From: Raphanus sativus
Lineage: Eukaryota > Streptophyta > Magnoliopsida > Brassicales > Brassicaceae
Assembly (NCBI RefSeq): GCF_000801105.2
Contig: NC_079519.1
Location: 26,635,288-26,699,287, forward strand
Length of the DNA stretch: 64,000 bases
Reading direction: 5' to 3'
Of this stretch, positions 12,188 through 23,024 are shown piece by piece. The notes under the pieces were generated by a model. That model ran no database searches. It was given only the letters and a program-made list of their open reading frames with translations, and was not told where the DNA came from. Within the stretch, counting starts at the first letter, position 1. Each line of letters begins with the position of its first letter. Position numbers and translations under genes: made by a program.

Positions 12188-15100
12188 ATGGAGTCTCAAA
12201 AGCAAGACAATGAACACATTTTCCGCAGTCTATATCCATCTGTGCCCATTCCCGACAAGCTTACACTGGTATGGATTTGAATTTGTTTTTTTCTCTTACA
12301 AAGAAAACTCTTTGAATATGAGTATATGGGCTTATATTTGGTTTGTCTGACTAGCCTAATGAGAATTACTTAATTTATGATGTGGTGTTAAGCCTGAGTT
12401 TGTGCTACAAGGAGTAGAAGAATTCACAGAGAAGGTAGCGTTCGTTGAAGCTGTGACTGGTAAAGCCGTCACGTACGGTGATGTAGTGAGGGACACAAAG
12501 AGGCTAGCCAAAGCGTTGACCTCAGTTGGACTAAGAAAAGGTCAAGTAATGGTTGTGGTTCTACCAAACGTGGCCGAGTATGGGATTATTGCCCTTGGCA
12601 TTATGTCCGCTGGTGGAGTTTTCTCCGGCGCTAATCCGACGGCTCTTGTCTCGGAGATCAAGAAGCAAGTTGAAGCTTCTGGTGCTAGAGGAATCATCAC
12701 TGATTCTACTAACTTCGAAAAGGTAAAACGTTTATGTTTCTTTTGTATGATTGATTGTGTAACACACAAATTATTTGTGACATATATGATTCGGTTCGGT
12801 TTGGTTACTTTAAGATTTCGTACGTAAACTGTTATCACTGGTATAGCCTTAACATGTTGGATTGGTTTTTGGTTTTGATTTGGTTAGATTTAATTCGTGT
12901 TTCATTTAGTTTTCGGTATAAATTCACTTTGATCTTGAATGGAAAACTAACAAAAATACGAATAAATTGTAATTATAATAATATGCAATATAGTTTAATT
13001 AATTCAGTTTGGTTGGACTATATTAGGGTTGTATCTTTTTGGAGTGGAACGTTTTTTTATAGAATTTCGTACGGTTAAAATCTAGTTATCCGCGTATAAC
13101 ATGTACCGATTTTGAACAGGTTAAGAATTTGGGTCTACCGGTAATATTGTTAGGTGAAGAGAAGATCGAAGGAGCAGTGAACTGGAAAGATATTCTAGAA
13201 GCAGGAGATAAATGTGGAGATAACAACAGAGTAGAGATTCTTCAGACAGATCTATGTGCACTTCCTTTCTCTTCAGGCACGACAGGGTTACAAAAAGGAG
13301 TAATGCTCACGCATCGCAACCTCATAGCAAATCTTTGCTCTACTCTCTTCAGCGTCCGGTCTGAAATGATCGGTGAGATCGTGACTCTTGGTTTGATTCC
13401 TTTCTTTCATATTTACGGTATCGTTGGAATTTGTTGTGCTACAATGAAGAATAAAGGCAAAGTTGTTGCTATGAGTCGGTATGATCTAAGGCTTTTCTTG
13501 AATGCTTTGATTGCTCACGAGGTCTCCTTTGCGCCTATTGTTCCACCTATTATATTGAATCTTGTCAAGAATCCGATCGTCGATGAGTTTGATCTTTCTA
13601 AGCTTAAACTCCGTTCTGTTATGACTGCTGCTGCTCCGTTAGCCCCCGAGCTTCTCACTGCCTTTGAAGCCAAGTTTCCTAATGTTCAAGTCCAAGAGGC
13701 AAGTTCAAAAAAAAACCTAAAACCTTTTTGTTTTTGTTGTTCTTTTTTATTATTATTAATAACTAGGAGGAGTTCGAACTAGGGGGACAACGGAACCAAC
13801 TCTTTGTGTTTGGTCCTTTTTTTGTGTTATTGTTGTTCTCAATCTAGGTTTCGTTGTGTGAATAGGCTTATGGATTAACGGAGCATAGCTGCATTACTTT
13901 AACTCACGGTGATCCTGATAAAGGACAAGGAATTGCAAAACGAAACTCTGTCGGTTTTATACTTCCGAATCTCGAGGTGAAGTTCATAGATCCTGACACT
14001 GGCCGGTCGCTTCCGAAGAACACTTCTGGTGAGCTCTGTGTGAGGAGCCAATGTGTGATGCAAGGTTACTTCGAGAACAAGGAAGAGACGGAGAAGACTA
14101 TCGATGAAGAAGGCTGGCTTCACACTGGAGATATAGGTTACATTGATGATGATGGAGATATCTTCATCGTTGATCGCATCAAAGAACTTATCAAGTACAA
14201 GGGCTTTCAGGTAACTTGATTCAGAATTAATCTTAGCGGTTTTCTTTACCGGTTATTTCTGGTTTGAAAATTTCATCCTTATACCGAACTCGGTTTTTAG
14301 CTCCAGATTGGATTTTCATATTTTTGTGTTGAGTTTTATATTGGATCAAAAATTTAATTAATCTATTCTATTATTTATGAAGTGATTTTGCTTATTTGTC
14401 ATGTCTTCCATGATTTTAGCTAATTTTGCTTATTTGTCATATTTTTATTAAGTTAAAACTAATTATCATTGATGTATTATTTGTTTTGAGCTGAGTCACT
14501 AAATCATTAATTTAAAATAATAGTCTTGAAGAATATTCTATATAAATAAAAACGAATTTTATTTTATTAATATTAAATTTATATGTTATATTAGCTTTTT
14601 TTATTTGTCATATTTTTATTAAGTTTTAGACTTTTAGATAGGTTACTAATTTATTATTAGTTTCTAACTATTCACTAATTTATTTTAATGATATAAAGTT
14701 TATATGTTATATGCTATATTAAATAACTGATTACAAAATAATATTTTAGAATTATCAAAAAAAGATAATTCTTCTATATATATTCTTTTTGTGCTTATCT
14801 GAAAACAATATCTATCTATACTATTATTTATGAAGTGATTTTGCTTATTTGTCATGTTCTCCATGATTTTAGTTAATTTTGCTTATTTGTCATATTTTTA
14901 TTAAGTTTAAGCTAATTATCATTGATGTATTATTTGTTTTGAGCTGAGTCACTAAATCATTAATTTAAAATAATAGTCTTGATGAATATTCTATATAAAT
15001 AAAAACAAATTTTATTTTATTAATATTAAATTTATATGTTATATTAGCTTTTTTATTTGTCATATTTTTATTAAGTTTTAGACTTTTAGATAGGTTACTA

Positions 15101-16116
15101 ATTTATTATTAGTTTCTAACTATTCACTAATTTATTTTAATGATATAAATTTTATATGTTATATGCTATATTAAATAACTGATTACAAAATAATATTTTA
15201 GAATTATCAAAAAGGATAATTCTTCTATATATATTATTTTTTGTGCTTATCTGAAAACAATATTTTTATTATAAAAGTTAAAAAAAAAATTAAGATACAA
15301 AACAATTTATTATTAAATATTAGTCAACCAAAAAATATAAATATATTTTCTAAACTATATCTAAGATATGAGTGCTTTAAAAAAACTTAACACAATAATA
15401 AGTATATATTTTGATTAAAAGTATTTAACATATATAAATATTTTGATGTTTGATTTAACTATTTAAAAACATAAATAATAATTTATTATGCTGGTTTTAG
15501 ATTAATAAGACATAAACTAATAATTATTTATAAGAAATTTATGCCCGCATGTGCGGGCAAAACACCTAGTGTCGCATTATATGTCTACTAAACTTTTACC
15601 CATATACTTGTGTTTGCAACAATTAAAACCTTATTTGGTTCAGTTTGCTTTGGTTTGGTTTGGTTATGGATCAGTCTTGTCTAAGTAAATCAATTACATG
15701 TCTAAAAACAGAGTTATTTATTTGCGGGCAGGTGGCTCCGGCGGAGCTTGAAGCTATTCTACTCACTCACCCATCTGTTGAAGACGTAGCCGTCGTGCCG
15801 TGAGTATATACATTGCCGTCTAATTATTAATATTTTCAAGAATGGTTAATTAAAATAAATAGTTTGGAATAAAATAATGATTCAAAGGTTACCGGACGAG
15901 GAAGCGGGAGAGATTCCGGTGGCTTGTGTTGTGATGAATCCAAAAGCGAAAGAGAAAGAAGAAGACATCCTTAGCTTTGTTGCGGCAAATGTGGCTCACT
16001 ACAAGAAGATCAGAGCCGTATATTTTGTGGATTCAATTCCCAAGTCTCTCTCTGGTAAAATCATGAGGAGGCTTCTCAGAGACAACATCCTCAGCATCAA
16101 GAAAACGTTGTTCTAA
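12188..16116 (+). CDS. ACOS5: Fatty acyl-CoA synthetase ACOS5-like (4CL-like), left copy
   Basis: Six exons: 12188-12268, 12393-12722, 13120-13698, 13866-14210, 15732-15799, 15888-16116; 543 residues, close to the 542 I recall for Arabidopsis ACOS5. The enzyme activates medium-chain (hydroxy) fatty acids to CoA esters through an acyl-adenylate; in Arabidopsis it acts in tapetum to supply sporopollenin precursors for pollen exine. The AMP-binding P-loop LPFSSGTTGLQKG is at about residues 185-197, YGLTEHS follows at the exon 3/4 junction, then GWLHTGDIGYIDDDGD and the hinge IVDRIKELIKYKGFQV. The C-terminal domain has the catalytic lysine context SLSGKIMRRLLRD. Intron 3 uses a GC donor (AG|GCAAGT) in both copies. 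Intron 4 (about 1.5 kb) is swollen by Helitron C. The frame is uninterrupted. A 4-coumarate ligase is the alternative; sequence resemblance favours ACOS5. Confidence 0.92.
14362..15569 (+). mobile_element. Helitron C in ACOS5 intron 4, internally duplicated in left arm
   Basis: The 3' end is the perfect hairpin GCCCGCATGTGCGGGC (15,543-15,558) then aaaacacCTAG. A 5'-type start (TCTATtCTATTATTTATG) occurs at 14,362 and again at 14,815. The two blocks 14,362-14,814 and 14,815-about 15,264 are near-identical direct repeats of about 453 bp. The right-arm copy (47,375-48,104) has a single block. ACOS5 splice sites are unaffected. Confidence 0.85.
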
Positions 16117-16178
16117 TTGGTTGATTAATGGTTTGGTTATCCATTAGTCGCTTAATTTTATCTTTCTTTTATTAAGAA

Positions 16179-19100
16179 CTAGGACCGGCCCGCCCTACGG
16201 GCGGGATGTAAGAAATGTTGATTGTATGTGAGGATTTTCGAAACGGAAATAAACATATGATCTAATATACCAGAGCACTCCAAGAATGTTTGTGTTGTTG
16301 CAGGACACGCAAGTAAAAGATCAGCAGTTCTTTGGAGAGTTGACAAAAAAAAAATAGTTCTTTGGAACTTATTGTGCACAGGAGCAGGAAATGTAACACC
16401 AGTTTTTGTCTATCTTTGATTCTATTATGTATTTACCTATATTGTAGATGGTTATTTGTTTATGTTTTATTTTGTTTTATATTTTTAAAATTTTATGTTT
16501 TGATTATTTATTTAGTTTTCATTAACTGTTAACTGTTAGCGGTTAGAAATTATTCTACATGAAAAACATATAATATATCATTTTCTCATAAAACTCAAAC
16601 GTCAACGTAAACTTGATATTTAGAATGTTTTGGCGTAAGTAAAATAATACAATCGATGGTAAAAAGACTATATTGTCAAATATTCCAAGTCCGTAAGAAG
16701 GTATTTTGTATTCAAGATGTTCTTTAGTATTTTTATTATTTTGATATGTTTTTGTTTTTATTTATGGTTAAATATTATGAGATACTGTACTATTTTAATT
16801 ATTATTTCTCTTTCTGTTGTGATTTTAAATTCTAGAAAATATATCTAAAACTATTGTTGTTATTATTCTTAGATCATAAATTTATGTAATCATTTAAAAC
16901 TATTATTTATATATAGTTGTGATGGTTATACAATTTTAAAATGTTTATTGGATTATATATAGTAAGCAGAGTATAGTTCTTATTGCTCGTGTGGTCTTTA
17001 GACTCGAACTATATTTGAATTTCTTGGTATTTTTATTATTATTATAAATTTTATTATTTTAAAAATTAATGAAAAAGTGAATAGTTAAATCTTTATAATT
17101 AGACAATTATTTTATATATGGCAAACGTAATGGCTATGCATTGCAAAGCTATGGGTAATCCTATAAATTGTCGATCATTGCCAAAGAAAAATAGTGGATC
17201 TGCAATCCATATTAAGTCCATGGCCTCAAGAGCAATTGAAAGATATTATTTTAGTTAAGGTGAGTTCTTACGTAGACCTATTGTTTCAGAAGCATCATGA
17301 ACTATTTTTCCTTTGAACTGTCTTTAACACCTCATTACTTCTCTAACCACGTAGCAAGTAAGACGCTTTTAGTTAAGAGTTTATAGAGCAACATTTCTAC
17401 ATTTGGTTACTCTATAAAGGTGGGGATTGATATATTACACACACATATCTGACTATATACATTTAGTATATTACACACACATATCTCCTCATTGTTTTAT
17501 TATATGTTATTTTATTTTAATATATTACACACACATATCTGACTATATACTACATATTAAAAATTAGCAAAAGTATTACGCACAATACAATAACACGTTT
17601 ATCTATCTCACCAACCGGTTTGGTTCATGAATACACATCTGAACAGCGATGTGTTTGGTTGGCTTTTAGTCAAAGTTGCTCACTTTGCCTATAAAGAAGC
17701 AAATCTCCCACCTTTTCATGGCTTCTTCTTGTTTCCTTCGTCAGATTCTTTTCTCTTCTTTTCATGACTTCCATATCGATCAGATCATCTATGACCTATA
17801 GACCTTTCTTCCCGCAGAATCTGACTTGCTTGCTCCTTCAGAACTAATGGCCCAGAAGTGGATCCAGGTACAATAACGTCCCATCCCTCAGAACCAAGTG
17901 TATGTTTTACCATTCTCTTCCCCTGCATGAAAAAAATAATAATGATCAGGAAGATTTACATAGAAAAGAGTTGACATAAGTGAGAGAAGGAAGTAACCTT
18001 CTGTTTCAAGTAGGTCTCTCTCTCGCCACGGTAGTAGTTCATTTCCAATGGCTAAACATTCTTCCTGCTTCCAACCCGATAGACCTACTTGATGAACACC
18101 CAAGACCAAAGCATCTAGAGGATAATTCCAGGAGGAAACATTTTATGATTTCACATCTTTCGCCAGTTGAAAAGCTCCTCCCATAGTTTCAAGAGCGTTG
18201 AGGAATCTACTCAAAACCATTGTCAAGAGAAGTGAAGCGGAGAAATAAAGCTCAAAAATAAATAAAAAATCTTAGGCAGACCTGCTTAGTAGAACAAAAA
18301 AAGCAGTCCTCGAGGCCAATCTCACAAAGGCGCCACTATTCAAAGGTAGCAAACTATATAAATTAAACAAACATCTACATTGATAATGCTGGAATTGAGT
18401 TTTTTTTTTAAAGCTCACCTTCTGGCGCATTGCAATGGCAGTATCAGGAGCATCATTTCTTAAGCCACTATTGAGTTCCTTAACAATTGTTTCTCTTAGA
18501 GAAGCCAGAGAATGCATAGTTTTAATCAACTCCAAAACATTGGTTGATTCTCCTGTTGCGTCAAGGCGCTGGTAAATATAAAATTTATGCAGTCAAGACT
18601 CACGAAAGAGACTGCAATATAACAAACTTTACAATGATGTGATCTATGGACCCATACAGTGAGAGAGCTTACCTCTTTACATTCAAAAAACAGACTGAGA
18701 GAAGAAAGACCTCTCTCATCCATAGATATTTTCATAGAATCAAGTTGTTCAGTGAGGCTGCAACAAAAGACACAATGGCGCTATTACCTTCTATTGATAA
18801 AAAAAAATAGAGTTGGCTTCAGAAAGTTCCGATGCTACCTTCCAGCATTCAAGAAATCCTTAAGCTCATTATGGAATATTTTGAACTGCTACACAAAGTC
18901 TCCACTGTATTTTCCTGGATTTTCAGTGATTCCATTTCTTCTGTTGCAATTAGATCTTCTGGACCCGCATTCCAGTGAAGCTTGTTTTCTATGGTATGCT
19001 TGATCTCTTGCTGTAACAAAGATGTGTTAACATGAATACTAATATAGTAACAGGTGAAAGGAGTATTAGTACCTTTCGATTGCATCATCCTAGCCTAAAT

Positions 19101-19580
19101 TCTCTATTATCAGATGCGGAGAAGCTTTCCGTTGGAGATTTAACCGGCACTGCCTCTACAGAAGCCGAAGCAGGCTTCGAAATTCTCTTTGGTGGTTGCA
19201 GAATCAGGATCAGAATCGAGAAGCGGGTTTTGACGTACCATTGTCGGAGGAAGGATATGTTTGAATACGTCAGGATGATTTCAAGAGAACAGCGTTCTAA
19301 GGAAGAAGATGCAGTAAATTGAGATAGTGTATAATGGAATCAATGAGCACTTTAAGAAGATGATTGTGTAACAGGTGAAAATCAGGCTCTGAGGAAGAAG
19401 ATGAATCGAAACCCTAGAGTTGGAGCTTCATCGTAACGGCGGAGAAGAGCAGTGCTTCAACAGAAAATGAAACGCTGAGTTTCATGAATGGGACACGTGT
19501 CGACGTCTGGATACTCGAATTAGTGACATGGATGCTGATGTGTCAGCAGGAGAGATCCAACCTTACTTTATATAAATAGA
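16179..19580 (-). mobile_element. Helitron D with captured gene fragment, left arm only
   Basis: In minus orientation the element begins TCTATTTATATAAAG (ending at 19,580) and finishes with a CCCGCCC-tac-GGGCGGG hairpin and CTAG (16,179-16,182). It lies between A and T; the right arm (46,765-46,780) shows the joined empty site TTAAGAATGTC. The 3.4 kb carries a broken phosphoglucan water dikinase fragment on the Helitron sense strand. An imperfect repeat of ACACACATATCTGACTATATAC occurs at 17,440-17,550. No Rep/helicase is present, so it is non-autonomous. Confidence 0.9.
17880..19010 (-). pseudogene. Captured fragment of phosphoglucan water dikinase (PWD/GWD3-like)
   Basis: On the minus strand a chain of exon-like pieces with splice sites reads QEIKHTIENKLHWNAGPEDL, then SMKISMDERGLSSLSLFFEC, then [20 protein letters not shown] and [20 protein letters not shown], then [11 protein letters not shown], then [20 protein letters not shown] and [18 protein letters not shown]. 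This order matches my recollection of the linker region of plastid phosphoglucan water dikinase, which phosphorylates pre-phosphorylated glucan in starch breakdown. The piece lacks the N-terminal carbohydrate-binding and C-terminal nucleotide-binding domains, and has an in-frame stop just after LAKDVKS. It lies wholly inside Helitron D and is a capture product. GWD1/GWD2 are alternatives. Confidence 0.72.
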
Positions 19581-20028
19581 TGTCTTATTATCAACTTCTT
19601 CAACGTTTCTGATGTTTAACGGAGTAGACAAAACTAATAACACACCAAGAAGATTATACTAAGTTTGTTAGATTATCTCCAATGTATCAAGCTCTACCTC
19701 TACCACCGAACTGGGTAAAATATAATACGGGTTCGTAGAAACCAAACAAAATTTAAACAAAGATGAAAGATAAATCGAAATTTTATTGTATTCACAAATG
19801 TTCTTTAGAACCATGCGACTGATTAACGGTTTAGAAGTGAATAAAGATCAATAAAATCCATTCTTATAAACTACCTACAATAATTTCATGTGCTGTTTAA
19901 TTATTATTTTTACAGAGCAAGACTCCACCAAATCGAAATCAGTAACAACACACACAAAACCGTGTTCTTGACCAACTTATATTCAGCACTCAATTTACAA
20001 AATACAGCCCATTTAGTAGTTTTTTTTT
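19581..20028. other. Gene-free segment upstream of metacaspase, left
   Basis: Pairs with about 46,320-46,765 of the other arm. AT-rich intergenic DNA; no coding or RNA signal seen. Confidence 0.5.
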
Positions 20029-20711
20029 GGGAAAATTTCATAAAAATACCCGAATTAAATTTTGTTAAGCTTTTTAATACCCAAACTTTTTCACTATCCA
20101 GTTTAATACCCCAACTAATTATTTTGTTCATTTTAATACCCAAACTTTTATCATTGTACCCACTTTAATACCCAAACTTTATTTATTAAAAAAAAATACT
20201 AATAAGTTTCAAACAAAACTTAATAAAATTTCAAAAATCTAAGAAAAAATATATTAAAAATCTAGTTTTATTTTATGATTTAGAAAAGAAGGTAGATAAA
20301 ACATGGAAAATTTATTTTTTTTTAAAAATAAATGAATTTTAATGATAAAAATAAATTTAGTTTTTTATTTCAGAAAACAAACTAAATACAATATTTAAAA
20401 CTTAGAAATTTTATTACAAAATTTAATATTTTACACTATTTCGTTATTTTTGTTTCTCAAACACCAAAATTTTTTAGAATTTTCTGAGTTTATTTTGTAA
20501 ATTTTAGAGATTTTTAAAAATTTTATTTGAAACTTATTAGTATTTTTATTAAAATAAATAAAATTCGGATATTAAAGTGGGTACAGTTTTAAAAGTTTGG
20601 ATATTAAAATAAGCAAAATAATTAGTTGGGATATTAAATTGGGTAGTGAAAAAGTTTGGATATTAAAAAGCTTAATAAAATTTAGTTCGGGTATTTTTGT
20701 GGAATTTTCCC
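20029..20711. mobile_element. Fold-back, MULE-like MITE with ~190-bp inverted repeats, left arm only
   Basis: The ends are long inverted repeats: GGGAAAATT.CA.AAAAAT ACCCGAA.TAAATTTT at the left and its inverse at the right, with pairing extending about 190 bp inward. Each arm contains short subrepeats (TTTAATACCCAAACTTT at about 30-46-bp spacing). It is inserted in a poly-T run, hiding any target duplication. The right arm (46,312-46,325) has the uninterrupted poly-T site. Confidence 0.8.
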
Positions 20712-20865
20712 TTTTTTTCTTCTTTTGAAAAGGTATTTAAACGCATGCAAAAGAGAAGAAAACCAATTATGGCCGAACCACATGCAAAGTTGGCTAAACA
20801 AAATAAAGAATGTTACGGCTCACATGGAACCTCTCCGTTACCAATAAAAGATTATAGTAAACAAA

Positions 20866-21091
20866 TACAGCTAGCTAATCCAGCATTATCAGTTTTATTT
20901 TTATAATCATCATTTCACGTTTAGTACGTGGTAAGCATACACATATAAATACATAAAATAAATAAGCCATTAACAAAATACAGCTAGCACATCCAGCATT
21001 ATCAGTTTGATTTTTTTAATCATCGTTTCACGTTTAGTACGTGGTAAGAATACACATATAAATACATAAATAAATAAGCCATTAACAAAAT
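20866..21091 (+). repeat. 113-bp direct duplication in metacaspase promoter, left
   Basis: Two consecutive units (20,866-20,978; 20,979-21,091) start TACAGCTAGC and share CCAGCATTATCAGTTT and TTTCACGTTTAGTACGTGG. Each unit therefore contributes one ACGTGG core (20,926-20,931; 21,039-21,044), an ABRE/G-box-like bZIP site. The duplication is shared by both arms, so it predates their split. Confidence 0.8.
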
Positions 21092-21123
21092 TGAACAAGA
21101 AAGTTAGAAGCCTTTTTCATCAA

Positions 21124-21130
21124 TATAAAA
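21124..21130 (+). promoter_or_regulatory. TATA box of left metacaspase
   Basis: TATAAAA lies 52 bp before the start codon, followed by a W-box core TTGACT (21,132-21,137) that WRKY factors can bind. Both are conserved in the other arm. Confidence 0.55.
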
Positions 21131-21181
21131 GTTGACTTATAACATCGTGAAGAATCAAAACATCTTACGAAATTTTCTAAA

Positions 21182-22266
21182 ATGATAAGAAGATTCACCA
21201 CACAAGTCATCAAATCATCACCAACGGTGAAGAAAGCAGTACTGATTGGGATCAACTACCCTGGAACCGAGGGAGAGTTACGTGGCTGCGTCAACGACGT
21301 CAAGCGAATGCACAGATGCCTCGTTGACCGGTTCGGATTCTCAGAGGAAAACATCACCGAGCTGATTGATACCGACAAGTCCAAGATCCAACCCACTGGT
21401 AAGAACATACGACAGGCATTGTCGGAGCTAGTTGGATCAAGTAACTCCGGCGATGTTCTCTTCGTACACTACAGTGGACACGGCGTGAGGCTGCCTCCGG
21501 AGACTGGTGAAGACGATGATACTGGTTTCGATGAGTGTATTGTTCCCTGTGATATGAACAACATCACTGGTACGTAGTTTTATAATGTTGTTTTATCTTT
21601 GTGAGAAATACAAACCAACTAAAATGATTTTTTTTTTCAGATGATGAAATCAGGGAGATTGTTGATAAAGTGCCTGAAGACTGCTCCATTACAATAGTCT
21701 CGGACTCTTGTCATAGTGGTGGTCTCATTGACGCAACCAAGGAGCAGATCGGAGAGAGCACCACCAAGAAGGCGGGGAAAGCAGTAAAGATTATGGAGAT
21801 CGAACATGAAGATAGGAGGAACAGAGTCCATGTGGTGAACAGATCTCTGTCTCTGGAGAGTATGATCAATATGCTAAAGCAAGAAACAGGGAAGGATGAT
21901 ATAGAAGTGGGGAGTATCAGGAGGTCTCTTCTCCATGCGTTTGGAGAAGATGCATCTCCAAAAGTGCAGGAAACTGAAGGCCTCACGGCGACGACGAAGA
22001 AACAAGTGGTGAGAAAGAAAGACAAGGGTATTTTGCTTAGTGGATGTCAGACTGATCAGACTTCGGGAGATGTACGAACCAAGGGACAAGCCTACGGAGC
22101 ATTCAGCGATGCAATACAGATAATACTTGATGAGACGAAAGGTAAGAAGATAACAAACAAAGAACTGGTTTTAGGCGTGAGAGAGCTTCTCGAGTATGAA
22201 TGTTATCCTCAACAACCGGGGCTGTATTGCAGCGATAGTAACGCTGATGCTCCATTCATATGCTGA
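21182..22266 (+). CDS. Type II metacaspase, left copy
   Basis: Two exons (21182-21569, 21641-22266), 337 residues. Type II metacaspases are Ca-dependent cysteine proteases cutting after Arg/Lys, linked to wound and stress cell death. The p20 domain has the catalytic His in VHYSGHG (H100) and catalytic Cys in SDSCHSGG (C153). The acidic [14 protein letters not shown] stretch and the p10-like block ([13 protein letters not shown], then [10 protein letters not shown], then QQPGLYC and the terminal APFIC) are intact. The linker is only about 90 residues, shorter than the Arabidopsis MC4/MC5 type. The N terminus carries about 16 residues ([16 protein letters not shown]) before the usual [12 protein letters not shown]; it is basic and Ser/Thr-rich and might affect targeting. 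There is no zinc finger. Resemblance is to the MC4-MC8 clade; the exact orthologue is undecided. It converges on SAP, whose stop is 321 bp away. Confidence 0.93.
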
Positions 22267-22586
22267 AAAATAAATTTTCAAGATTTAGTTTCTTGATTTT
22301 AAGTATTTTGGAGTTTTTTCTTTTTTTTGTTGAAGTAAGTCTGTTGTGTGTTTCCATGTAAAATAAATAAACACATTTTTAGTATAATTCAATTTTAACA
22401 GAAACTCTTCACACACACAAGTTCTATGAAAATTCTTTTATTACAGAACAAGACTCCACCACATCCAAACCAATAGCAAGAACACAAACCGAATCAAACC
22501 ATAGCTATATACACATACAACACAAGGATCACCTTTTAATAGCAAAAAGAAAAAAAAAAGGCATTCTTCAGCTTACTCTTTTACTT
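22267..22586. other. Convergent 3' region between metacaspase and SAP, left
   Basis: Holds the two facing 3' UTRs. T-rich and A-rich runs fit polyadenylation regions of both strands. No further gene. Confidence 0.5.
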
Positions 22587-23024
22587 TTAGAATCTTTTAA
22601 CCTTTTCACCCTTCACCAACGGATTAGCTTTGCTAATCGCATCTCTTCCTTGTCCTCTGAAATCGAACTCGCATTCGTGATTCTCCGGATATCTATGGTC
22701 TCCACAGAATGTGCTCCCACACTTGCACTTAAACCCCATCAAGCCCACTTTCTTGTTACAGCTCAAGCACCTCGTCTTGGCACTAGTCTGTGGAGCCGTT
22801 TCACTGCTCGTTGATGCAAGAGCTGATTCGAGGGAGGTTTTGGGTTTACGGTTTAGAGATTTCTCCAAGGAGGCTTTAGCTTGGACTTGGGTGGTTTTGA
22901 GGTCGCGATAGCATTTGGAGCAGAGGTTCATGGTAGCAGCTGTTCCGAAAAATCCGCAGCCATTCACGCAGAGCTTTGGCTCCGATGGGGAGATGTTTGT
23001 TCCGTCGTCTTGCCCTGAAGCCAT
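22587..23024 (-). CDS. A20/AN1 zinc-finger stress-associated protein, left copy
   Basis: A single coding exon of 145 residues, starting MASGQDDGT. The A20 finger has Cys at about 19, 23, 35 and 38 (CVNGC...CSKC). The AN1 finger has the full Cys/His set: C86, C89, C100, C102, C107, H110, H116, C118. Plant SAPs with this architecture bind ubiquitin and have E3-ligase or redox roles in abiotic stress. The linker between fingers is short (about 45 residues). The ATG was chosen because the sequence just upstream ends in TTTCAG, the acceptor of a likely 5'-UTR intron whose donor (AAAG|GTCTC) is near 23,270. The right copy differs at three residues (A2G, N10S, E119Q). I do not assign a SAP number. 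Confidence 0.93.
   Translation of the reverse strand: MASGQDDGTNISPSEPKLCVNGCGFFGTAATMNLCSKCYRDLKTTQVQAKASLEKSLNRKPKTSLESALASTSSETAPQTSAKTRCLSCNKKVGLMGFKCKCGSTFCGDHRYPENHECEFDFRGQGRDAISKANPLVKGEKVKRF

Noticed and set aside
12402..12827. Short independent genes within ACOS5 exons and introns
   Set aside because: These open stretches are exons of one gene running into introns; the canonical splice junctions join them to a full-length synthetase.
21711..22089. Antisense open frames opposite metacaspase exon 2
   Set aside because: They are shadows of a strongly conserved coding exon; no independent support.
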